DNA of 22,530 nt from Victivallales bacterium (GTDB lineage: Bacteria > Verrucomicrobiota > Lentisphaeria > Oligosphaerales > Oligosphaeraceae), in assembly GCA_017431185.1 (NCBI GenBank), contig JAFRLP010000500.1:1-22530 (forward strand). The letters run 5' to 3'. Numbering within the stretch: the stretch's first letter is position 1; each line of letters opens with the position of its first letter. Shown here piece after piece: positions 1 through 6,931 of the stretch. The position numbers and the translations under genes are program-made. Under the pieces are notes generated by a model, which did no database searches, had not been told where the DNA came from, and worked only from the letters and a program-made list of their open reading frames with translations.

Positions 1-314
1 AACATGGCGGCGAAGTCGTGCATCGCGCCGATGAACACACAGCCGAGAAGCACCCAAAGCAGTCCTGGCAGCCAGCCATAGAGCGCCGCCACGATGGGGC
101 CGGTGATGGGGCCGGCGCCCGCGATGGACGCGAAATGGTGCCCAAAGAGCACAGGAGTCGGGCTTGGCACGTAGTCCACCCCGTCCTCCATCGTATGCGA
201 GGGGGTCGGATTATCCTTCTTGACGCAGAACAGGCGCTTCAGGAAACCGCCGTACAGAAAGTAGGCAATCAGAAAATAGATGATTGAACCGATTAGCAGA
301 ATTGACGCATTCAT
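1..314 (-). CDS. cstA: Carbon starvation protein CstA family, N-terminal part (cut by window edge)
   Basis: A minus-strand reading frame begins at ATG 314 and runs off the left edge with no stop, giving about 104 residues. The start reads MNASILLIGSIIYFLIAYFL, a first membrane helix. It is followed by a soluble stretch containing DGVDYVPSP, then GHHFASIAGAGPITGPIVAA and a second hydrophobic segment ending GAMHDFAAM. The FGHHFxSIAGAGPIxGP and GxxHDF motifs are hallmarks of the CstA family (peptide or pyruvate transporters of the inner membrane, induced on carbon limitation in enterobacteria). I see no strong Shine-Dalgarno before ATG 314, but this ATG places the first helix at the N-terminus as the family expects. 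It is the last visible gene of the minus-strand run, 76 nt after the alcohol dehydrogenase. The substrate cannot be decided from this fragment. Confidence 0.88.
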   Translation of the reverse strand, partial: MNASILLIGSIIYFLIAYFLYGGFLKRLFCVKKDNPTPSHTMEDGVDYVPSPTPVLFGHHFASIAGAGPITGPIVAALYGWLPGLLWVLLGCVFIGAMHDFAAM

Positions 315-390
315 AAATGATTTGAGTGGCAAGGTCAACCCGGCCTTGAGGGGAAGACAACCGGACCTCGCGCAAAGCAGGCAAGCGGGG

Positions 391-1521
391 TCACATCAGA
401 CGTTGAAGTAAACCAATGACATCGTCATCGGACATGGGACGTGGATTCGCCTTCATGCTGCCGCTGCGGCAGTTCTTGACGATGTAGCCGAGGTCACTCT
501 CCTGTAGATTGGGCAGGGTGGCCGGAACCTGAAGATGACGGCAAAGCCAATCGACCCTTTCCAGCAGTCCAGTCGAGTCGCCGCAGCCGGACTCGGCTGC
601 GAGCGCATCGAACTGCTGGCGGCAAATCGGCAAATTGAAGCGGATGACCTGGGGAAGCAGCACGGCGCAGGTGAAGCCATGCGCCAGCCCCAGCCGATGC
701 CCGATGGGGTGGGCCAGCCCATGCACGGCCCCTAGCCCGCTTTGCGAAAAGGCCATGGCGGAAATCATCGCGCCCTCGGCGGCGCCGGAGCGCGCCGCCG
801 CATCCTGGCCGTTTTCCCAGGCGAGCGGCAGCCAGCGCAACAGCAGCGCCGTGGCCTGCTTGGCGAGGGCCTGGGTCAAGGCGTTGGCGCCGGAGGAAAC
901 GTAGGACTCGATGGCCTGGGTCAAGGCGTCAAGGCCGCTGTCTGCGGTGACGCGACGCGGCAGCCCAAGCGTGAATTCCGGATCGATGATGGCGACGGAC
1001 GGAACCATCGCTGGCGTCTTGATGGAGCCTTTGTATTCCCGCTCCACATCCGTCAGCACGGCGTTCTTGGTGATTTCCGCGCCCGTGCCCGCAGTGGTGG
1101 GCAGTGCAATCAGAGGCAGGCCGCGGTCGGAGACCGTCACTTCGCCGCGATGGAAGGCAACGGTCGGCTCATCACGCCAGGCCAGCAGCGCGGCGGTCTT
1201 GGCTGCGTCCATCACGCTGCCGCCGCCCAAGGCGACCATTGCGTTGGCATTGCACTGACGGGCGGACTGGCGTATCTCGTCCACTGTCGTGACTGGCGGG
1301 TCGTGGGGCACACCGACAAATTCGCCCGCCAGACGCGCCCCCAGGGAGGCTGCCAATTCCTCCCCCAGCGGCGATTGCCGCACACTCCGCGAGGCGACCA
1401 GCAGCACACGGGGAGGGACACCGCCGTCGGCCAAAGAGTCCAACTCAGCGGAGACCTTGCGGCGCGTACCACACCCGAAATGGAGTCGGGACGGCAAAAA
1501 TGTGCTGTAGGATGTGGGCAT
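391..1521 (-). CDS. Iron-containing (type III) alcohol dehydrogenase family protein
   Basis: A 376-residue cytosolic dehydrogenase of usual family length. The NAD(P)-binding region has GGGSVMDAAK near residues 99-108 and PTTAGTGAEIT at 141-151. The C-terminal helical metal domain carries D198 and the HGLAHPIG segment with H267, H271 and H281. Aligned on E. coli FucO (metal ligands D196, H200, H263, H277), the residue matching H200 is glutamine: the motif reads DALTQAIE instead of DALTHAIE. One canonical iron ligand is therefore substituted, and metal identity or affinity may differ. Family members reduce aldehydes or oxidise short alcohols and diols; the substrate is not predictable here. The gene follows transketolase by 88 nt in the same orientation, so co-transcription is plausible. 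Confidence 0.88.
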   Translation of the reverse strand: MPTSYSTFLPSRLHFGCGTRRKVSAELDSLADGGVPPRVLLVASRSVRQSPLGEELAASLGARLAGEFVGVPHDPPVTTVDEIRQSARQCNANAMVALGGGSVMDAAKTAALLAWRDEPTVAFHRGEVTVSDRGLPLIALPTTAGTGAEITKNAVLTDVEREYKGSIKTPAMVPSVAIIDPEFTLGLPRRVTADSGLDALTQAIESYVSSGANALTQALAKQATALLLRWLPLAWENGQDAAARSGAAEGAMISAMAFSQSGLGAVHGLAHPIGHRLGLAHGFTCAVLLPQVIRFNLPICRQQFDALAAESGCGDSTGLLERVDWLCRHLQVPATLPNLQESDLGYIVKNCRSGSMKANPRPMSDDDVIGLLQRLM

Positions 1522-1609
1522 GATGTCGAAGGCGGGTAACGGGTTTCCCCCGACTTGCCCGCGTGGCCCAGGCCGCGCGGGGTGGGGCAGTCAGGGGTCC
1601 GCATCAGTT

Positions 1610-3601
1610 TCAGGCGAGGTAATTGGCAACCGCCTCCGCCACCTTGGGGCCAGTGAAGCCATATTTGTCGGCCAGGAACTTGTAGGGCGCCGAGTCGCCG
1701 AAATGGTCGAGTCCCAGGCACAGTCCCTTTGTGCCGACGTACTTGGCCCAGCCGAAGGTCGAGCCAGCCTCGATGCTGACGCGCTTTTCGCAGGCGGACG
1801 GCAGGACGCTCTCCTTGTACTCGGCGCTCTGCCTCTCGAAGAGCTCCCAGCTCGGCATGGAGACCACGCGGGCCTTGATTCCCTTCTCCGCCAGCAGGGC
1901 GGCGGCGTCAATGGCGACATTGACCTCGGAGCCCGTGCCGATGAGGATGACGTCGAATCCCTCGTCACCGGAGACGACGTAGGCGCCCTTGTCCACGGCC
2001 ATGCGGTTCTTGACCACATCGGCGGGCAGGTTGCGCAGGGTCTGGCGGGTGAAGCAGAGCACGACGGGGCCGTCGGCGCGCATCGCGGCAGCCCAGGCAA
2101 GGGCCGTCTCATTCGCCTCGGCGGGACGGATGGTCACCAGGCCGGGAATGGTGCGGAACATCGCCAGCTGCTCAATGGGCTGGTGGGTGGGGCCGTCCTC
2201 GCCCACGAAGAAGGAGTCGTGGGTGAACACGTAGATTTCATGCAGTTTCTGGAGGGCTGCGAGGCGAATCGCGGGCTTCATGTAGTCGGAGAAGACCATG
2301 AAGGTGGAGCTGAATGGGATGGCTCCCGTGAGAGCCAGACCATTGGAGATGAGTCCCATGCCGAGTTCACGCACACCGTAGTGGAAATTTCGTCCGGCGG
2401 GGGTTTCGGGGCCGAAGTCGCCCAATCCCTTGAGGTAGGTCTTGGTGCTGGGGGCCAGGTCGGCGGCGCCGCCCACAAAGGCGGGGACCAGGGCGGCGAC
2501 CTTCTGCATGACCGCGCCGCTGGACTCGCGGGAGGCCTTGTCCTTGTCGGGAATCGCGGAGAGCAGCTGCGACTCCAGGTCGGCAGGCAGTTCGGGCTTG
2601 ACCAGGGCGTTGAACAGGGCAGTCGTCTCGGGGGTCATCTTCGCCTTGAACTCGGCGAATTTGGCATCCCATTCTGCTGCTGCGGCCTTCTTGGCGGCGA
2701 TGGTCTGGTTGCAGAGTTCGCGGACTTCGGCGGGCACCACAAACGACTCCTTCGGGTCAAATCCCAGAGCCTCCTTGGTGGCGGCCAGTTCGGCCTCGCC
2801 CAGCGGGGCGCCGTGGCAGGCCTCCTTGCCGGCCAGGTTCGGGGAACCCTTGCCGATGATGGTCTTGCCGATGATGATGGTGGGCTTGCCCTTGGTCACG
2901 CGCGCCATCTCGATGGCGGCGCGGATCTGGCGGATGTCCTGCCCGTCAATGCACAGCACATTCCAGCCGTAGGCGGCGAAGCGCTCGCCGACGTTCTCGG
3001 TATGCGCCAGGGCGGTGGAACCCTCGATGGTGATGCCGTTGTCGTCGTAGAACAGGATGAGATTGTCGAGTTTCAGGTGGCCGGCCAGGGCGCAGGCCTC
3101 GTGGGAGGTGCCCTCCATGATGCAGCCGTCACCGCTGATGACATAGACCTTCTGGTTGAACAGGCAGTCGCAGGCGCCGATGCGGGCCTTGAACTGCTTC
3201 AGGCCAATCGCCATGCCGACGGCTGAGGCCAGGCCACTGGCCAATGGCCCGGTCGTGACTTCGACCCCCGCCGTGTGGCCATGCTCGGGATGGCCCGCGC
3301 ACTTGCTGCCGAACTGGCGGAAGGTCTTGAGGTCATCGATGGTCAGCCCAAAGCCGAACAGGTGGAGCAGGGAGTAGATGAGCATCGAGCCATGCCCTGC
3401 CGAGAGGACGAAACGGTCGCGGCCAATCCATTCCGGGTCGGCGGGGTTGAAGCGCAGAAAGTCATTCCACAGGGTGAATGCGTAATCCGCTGTGCCCATC
3501 GGCATTCCGGGATGCCCGGAGTTAGCCTTCTGCACGCCATCAGCGGCAAGCAAACGAACGGTGTCAACGGCTTTTTTGAAGGTCTGGCAGCAGCACTGCA
3601 T
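1610..3601 (-). CDS. tkt: Transketolase
   Basis: A 663-residue protein, the standard length for bacterial transketolase. This thiamine-diphosphate enzyme transfers two-carbon ketol units between sugar phosphates in the non-oxidative pentose phosphate pathway. The N-terminal half has KANSGHPGMPMG and the ThDP/Mg motif GDGCIMEGTSHEA followed by NLILFYDDNGITIEG. The pyrimidine-binding domain contains FTHDSFFVGEDGPTHQP, with the family histidines, and the C-terminal domain is complete. The start ATG at 3601 is preceded by an AAAGGAA Shine-Dalgarno about 10 nt upstream (minus strand). The N-terminus is cysteine-rich (MQCCCQTF), which is unusual but lies before the conserved region. It lies 62 nt downstream of prfB in the same direction; the gap is T-rich on the coding strand without a clear hairpin. 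Confidence 0.97.
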   Translation of the reverse strand: MQCCCQTFKKAVDTVRLLAADGVQKANSGHPGMPMGTADYAFTLWNDFLRFNPADPEWIGRDRFVLSAGHGSMLIYSLLHLFGFGLTIDDLKTFRQFGSKCAGHPEHGHTAGVEVTTGPLASGLASAVGMAIGLKQFKARIGACDCLFNQKVYVISGDGCIMEGTSHEACALAGHLKLDNLILFYDDNGITIEGSTALAHTENVGERFAAYGWNVLCIDGQDIRQIRAAIEMARVTKGKPTIIIGKTIIGKGSPNLAGKEACHGAPLGEAELAATKEALGFDPKESFVVPAEVRELCNQTIAAKKAAAAEWDAKFAEFKAKMTPETTALFNALVKPELPADLESQLLSAIPDKDKASRESSGAVMQKVAALVPAFVGGAADLAPSTKTYLKGLGDFGPETPAGRNFHYGVRELGMGLISNGLALTGAIPFSSTFMVFSDYMKPAIRLAALQKLHEIYVFTHDSFFVGEDGPTHQPIEQLAMFRTIPGLVTIRPAEANETALAWAAAMRADGPVVLCFTRQTLRNLPADVVKNRMAVDKGAYVVSGDEGFDVILIGTGSEVNVAIDAAALLAEKGIKARVVSMPSWELFERQSAEYKESVLPSACEKRVSIEAGSTFGWAKYVGTKGLCLGLDHFGDSAPYKFLADKYGFTGPKVAEAVANYLA

Positions 3602-3663
3602 TTCTTCTGATTCCTTTTTTTTATGGTTGCGGTTGTGTTATGGGGAAAAAACAAAAAAACAAA

Positions 3664-4798
3664 TCAATCCTCGTCGGAGTCGTCAACACGGCTTTGCGGC
3701 TGTCCCGCCTTGAACCAGGCGAGGATGAATCGGTCGATGTCCCCGTCGAGAACGGCCTGGACATTGCTGGTCTGTTCGCGGGTGCGCAGGTCCTTGACCA
3801 TCTGGTAGGGCTGGAGGACGTAGCTGCGGATTTGGTTGCCCCAGCCGTTGTCGCCCTTGGCGGCGGCTTCGGCTGCCACGGCGTCCTGCCGTTTGCGCTC
3901 CTCCAGGTCAAAGAGCTTGGCTTTGAGAATGCTCATGCAGTGCGCCTTGTTCTTATGCTGGCTTCTCTCGCTCTGGCAGACCACCACGATGCCCGTCGGC
4001 AGGTGGGTGACGCGGACGGCGCTGTCCGTGCGGTTGATGTGCTGTCCGCCGGCGCCGCTGGCGCGGAAGGTGTCTATCTTCAAATCCTTTTCGTTGATTT
4101 CGACATTGATGTCGTCATTGATTTCAGGCAGGACATCCACGGAGCAGAACGAGGTGTGACGGCGCTTGTTGGCGTCAAAGGGGGAGATGCGCACCAGGCG
4201 ATGCACCCCTTTCTCCGCCTTCAGGTTGCCATAGGCGTATTCTCCAGCGACGGTGAACATCACCGACTTGGTTCCGGCTTCGTCCCCTGACTGAATGTCT
4301 TCAATCACGTACTTGAATCCATGAGCCTCCACCCAATGGGTGTACATCCGGAAGAGCATGCTGCACCAGTCGCAGGACTCCGTGCCGCCCGCGCCGGCGC
4401 GGATGGTGACAATGGCGTTGTTCGCATCCATCTCCCCGGAGAAGAAACTGAGGAATTCCAGGTGGTCGAGTTCCTTGAGCAGACTGTCGGTCTGGACATC
4501 GGCCTCCTGGTAGAATTCGGACTCTTCGCCTTCCGCCTCGGCCAACTCCAGCATGGCCTTCAGGTCGTCGTAGGAGGACTCCAGACGGCGGTATGGCTCC
4601 ATCAGGTTCTTGATGCGGGCGACCTCCGCCACAATCTCCTGGGCCTTCTCCCGCCTGTCCCAGAAGTCACTGCGGGCCATCTGCGCCTCCAGAAGGTCTA
4701 GACGTTCCAGTTTCGCGGGGACGTCAAAGAAACCCCCTCAAATGCTCCAGGCGCGACTCCGCGTCTTGCACTTTGCCTTGTATCTCTTCTTTGGTCAT
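3664..4798 (-). CDS. prfB: Peptide chain release factor 2, expressed by programmed +1 frameshift
   Basis: Release factor 2 recognises UGA and UAA at the ribosomal A site and triggers peptide release. The gene is in two frames. ATG at 4798 opens a 24-codon frame that ends at an in-frame TGA (4726-4724). Skipping one base there continues as GAC into the main frame, which runs through the internal ATG at 4680 to the stop at 3664. The joined product is 377 residues. The specificity tripeptide SPF falls at 205-207 and the catalytic GGQ at 250-252, the same numbers as in E. coli RF2. The main frame alone would start at ATG 4680 and lose the N-terminal 39 residues, so the frameshifted form is the correct gene model. 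It is flanked by a small membrane protein upstream and tkt downstream on the same strand. Confidence 0.96.
4720..4739 (-). promoter_or_regulatory. prfB programmed +1 frameshift site
   Basis: On the coding strand the codons read AGG GGG TTT CTT TGA C. The slippery CTT is at 4729-4727 and the stop TGA at 4726-4724. An internal Shine-Dalgarno-like AGGGGG lies 3 nt upstream of CTT. This is the classical RF2 autoregulatory element: low RF2 slows termination at UGA and lets the ribosome slip forward so that more RF2 is made. All parts of the signal are present, so autoregulation is expected to work. Confidence 0.95.
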
Positions 4799-4899
4799 GG
4801 TTCTGCTTTGGGTAACTGGCTCGAACTCCAATCAGGGATTAATATACTCCCTTTCCCCGAAAAAGAAACACCCGATGGTGAAAAAAGCCTCTGCCGAGG

Positions 4900-5235
4900 C
4901 TATCTTTCGGCACGGATTGCTCGAAGGCGAAGCCAGGCGGCGCGTTTTTTTCGGCAGATGCTTTTCAGGAACGTGCGTGCCCCGGCGCCGGCCAGGAGCA
5001 GTCCCGCTCCCAGCATAATCCAGGAGAGCACGTAGAAGCCTGCTCCCAGAATGGCGAGGAAATTGGATTTCCAGATCAGCGCCAGCAGCCAGCAGAGAGC
5101 CAATCCGCCGTAGCCCACTGGCCAATTCAGCAGAAAGAGGAACATTCCCAGGCGAAAGCAGGGGGAGCCGTTCCGTCCCAACGCGGCGGCGGCAATCCGC
5201 GCATAGAGCGCGCAATGTCCTGGCCTTCTTCCCAT
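4900..5235 (-). CDS. Small hydrophobic membrane protein of unknown function
   Basis: A 111-residue product if translated from ATG 5235, which lies one base after the marC stop (TGA, C, ATG). The frame extends further upstream to a TTG at 5274, but the tight junction with marC favours 5235. The middle contains three predicted membrane helices, around FRLGMFLFLLNW, YGGLALCWLLALIW and FLAILGAGFYVLSWIMLGAGLLLAG. It ends in a basic tail rich in R and K (KSICRKKRAAW). I do not recognise the family. Position and spacing suggest translational coupling with the upstream MarC gene and a membrane location. Another frame overlapping this region (4832-5215) lacks helices and looks like a shadow. Confidence 0.6.
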   Translation of the reverse strand: MGRRPGHCALYARIAAAALGRNGSPCFRLGMFLFLLNWPVGYGGLALCWLLALIWKSNFLAILGAGFYVLSWIMLGAGLLLAGAGARTFLKSICRKKRAAWLRLRAIRAER

Positions 5236-5236
5236 G

Positions 5237-5854
5237 TCAAGGCGCAAGCCAGAGGTTTTTTGCCCCCACGACAATCATCTGCATCGCGATGGCGCAGAGA
5301 ATCAGTCCCGATAGTTTGCTCAAAATGGAGATGTTGCTGTGTCCGAGCCAATCCACCAGCCTGTTGGAGAGATAGAGCATCAGTCCGACCGAGCCGCAGG
5401 AGAAGACGATGGCCAGGGCTGTCAGGAGTTTCTCGATGGCGTCGGTCGCGGTGGTCCCCATGACCATCAGGGTGCCGAGAGTGGCGGGACCCGCCGTGAT
5501 GGGCACCGCCAGCGGGACAATGGCCATGTCCAGCAGCAAGTCCGCTCGGACAGGGCCCGTGACGTCCTGCTTGCCCACCACCTGGTTGATGGCGGTCAGC
5601 AGAAGCAGCACGCCTGACCCCATGCGGAAGGCGTCGACCGTGATGTCAAACACCTTCATGATGTAGGTTCCGCACAGGAAGATGGCCAGGGTCACCCCGA
5701 TGCACCCCAAGGTGATGCGCCATGCCAGTTTGGCCTTCAGCGCGTGGTTGATGCCCGCCGTCAGCGAGATGAACATGCTCAGCACGAAAAACGGGGTGAG
5801 CAGGAAAAACAGCTTCAGGTAAAGCGTCAGTTCGCGGAACAGGATACTATTCAT
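5237..5854 (-). CDS. MarC family integral membrane protein
   Basis: A 205-residue polytopic inner-membrane protein. The frame is open farther upstream, but the ATG at 5854 lies 2 nt after the stop of the glycosyltransferase gene and gives the expected MarC length and N-terminal helix (LYLKLFFLLTPFFVLSMFIS). Six hydrophobic segments are visible. The conserved MarC region AIVPLAVPITAGPATLGTLM falls in the middle, preceded by a helix with FRMGSGVLLLLTAINQV. The family (UPF0056) has no firmly established transport substrate; the old link to multiple antibiotic resistance is not supported as a function. It is probably translationally coupled to the gene before and the gene after it. Confidence 0.9.
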   Translation of the reverse strand: MNSILFRELTLYLKLFFLLTPFFVLSMFISLTAGINHALKAKLAWRITLGCIGVTLAIFLCGTYIMKVFDITVDAFRMGSGVLLLLTAINQVVGKQDVTGPVRADLLLDMAIVPLAVPITAGPATLGTLMVMGTTATDAIEKLLTALAIVFSCGSVGLMLYLSNRLVDWLGHSNISILSKLSGLILCAIAMQMIVVGAKNLWLAP

Positions 5855-5856
5855 CT

Positions 5857-6543
5857 TCAGCCGAACAGATTGTATTTCAGGATGTACCAGCAGGCCGCCA
5901 CCGCGTCCGCAGGACCGATTTTCTTGCCCTCGTCGTAGGTGCGCGGGACGTAGGGGATGGGCATTTCGTAGATTCGCGCCTTGGCTTTGGCGAGTTTGGC
6001 GGTCACCTCTGGCTCGAACCCGAATCGATTGCACTCCAGCGTGAAGGACTTGAAGATGTCGGTGCGCATCATCTTGTAGCAGGTCTCCATGTCCGTGAGG
6101 TGAAGGTTGGAGAAGAAATTTGACAGGCCGGTGAGAAAATGGTTGCCATGGTAGTGCCAGAAGGAGTCCACCAGATGCTCATTGGATGAGTAGCGGCTGC
6201 CATATACGGCGTCCGCCTTGTCCTGCTCGATGGGCCGGAGCAGTCGGGGGAATTCGGCGGGGTCGTATTCCAGGTCGGCGTCCTGGATGATGACCGCATC
6301 GCCCGTGACGGCAGCCTGTGCTGTTCGTATGGCGGCGCCCTTGCCCTGGTTTTTCTCATGCCGCAGCACACGCACTTCCGCCGAGTCGGCGAGAGTGGCG
6401 AGTTTGTCGGCGGTTCCATCGCGCGAGCAGTCATCGACAATGACGATTTCCAGGTCGGGCACACCGCATTTGCGCACCCTCTCGACGACCGTCAGAATCG
6501 TTTTTTCCTCGTTATACGCTGGTATAATGACGGAGAGTTTCAT
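5857..6543 (-). CDS. Family 2 glycosyltransferase, polyprenyl-phosphate sugar transferase type
   Basis: A 228-residue single-domain GT-A enzyme resembling dolichyl-phosphate mannosyltransferase (DPM1-like) without the C-terminal membrane helices. From ATG 6543 it reads MKLSVIIPAYNEEKTI at the nucleotide-binding strand, then IVIVDDCSRDGT, KNQGKGAAIRTA and the metal-binding DAD motif in IIQDADLEYDP, followed by VYGSRY. Later SNFFSNLHLTDMETCYKMM and RFGFEPEVTAKLAK match the acceptor side of this family. It likely transfers a sugar from a nucleotide donor to a lipid phosphate at the cytoplasmic face. The open frame continues upstream through the end of the DUF2752 gene, but the family N-terminus fixes the start at 6543. 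Downstream, marC starts 2 nt after its stop. Confidence 0.92.
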   Translation of the reverse strand: MKLSVIIPAYNEEKTILTVVERVRKCGVPDLEIVIVDDCSRDGTADKLATLADSAEVRVLRHEKNQGKGAAIRTAQAAVTGDAVIIQDADLEYDPAEFPRLLRPIEQDKADAVYGSRYSSNEHLVDSFWHYHGNHFLTGLSNFFSNLHLTDMETCYKMMRTDIFKSFTLECNRFGFEPEVTAKLAKAKARIYEMPIPYVPRTYDEGKKIGPADAVAACWYILKYNLFG

Positions 6544-6568
6544 GGTTTGTTTGTGCAAAGGATGAAGA

Positions 6569-6931
6569 TTAGGGAGCCAGGCAGGCGCAGGGGGCAAACG
6601 GCAGGTTACGCAACAGCGTGAACATGCCATAGGCCACCAGTAGCCCGTAGCGTAACCGGCGGCAATTGACCAGCGCGGGCCGAAGGCAGAGCGCCAGGCA
6701 CAGCGCGCAGGTGGGGACCGCCAGCGCATTGCAGTGGAGCGAGCGCACCACCTGGCCATTCAGCAGCGCCTGAATGGCCCGCGTGCCTCCGCAGAATGGA
6801 CAAAGCAAACCTGTGGCAAGGCGAAACACGCACGGCAGATGAAAGACCAGGAGGCAACAGGCGGCAACGGCAAGCAGCAGACGTTCCGCCAGAGGCGCCC
6901 CCCTTCTTTCGTGTGCAGCGCATTCCATCAT
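6569..6931 (-). CDS. DUF2752 small membrane protein
   Basis: A 120-residue protein with two to three hydrophobic helices (LLLAVAACCLLVFHLP, ALAVPTCALCLALCL, YGLLVAYGMFTLLRNL). The central motif LCPFCGGTRAIQALLNGQ, followed by HCNALAVP, fits the DUF2752 signature (C-P-x-C-G-x-T-R, helix, then an N-P-like turn). The function of the family is unknown; the paired cysteines may be redox-active or metal-binding. The ATG (6931-6929) overlaps the TGA of the rhamnosidase gene (6930-6928) by 4 nt, pointing to translational coupling. It is unusually rich in cysteine. It lies 25 nt before the glycosyltransferase start. Confidence 0.75.
   Translation of the reverse strand: MMECAAHERRGAPLAERLLLAVAACCLLVFHLPCVFRLATGLLCPFCGGTRAIQALLNGQVVRSLHCNALAVPTCALCLALCLRPALVNCRRLRYGLLVAYGMFTLLRNLPFAPCACLAP

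Noticed and set aside
1514..3226. Long plus-strand open frame antisense to transketolase
   Set aside because: Composition is dominated by G, D, H and V with no motif; the minus strand encodes a complete transketolase.
3640..3663. Rho-independent terminator between prfB and tkt
   Set aside because: The coding strand is T-rich after the prfB stop, but no stem precedes the T-run.
4832..5215. Alternative minus-strand frame overlapping the small membrane protein
   Set aside because: The competing frame 4900-5235 has three clear membrane helices and starts 1 nt after the marC stop; this one has neither.
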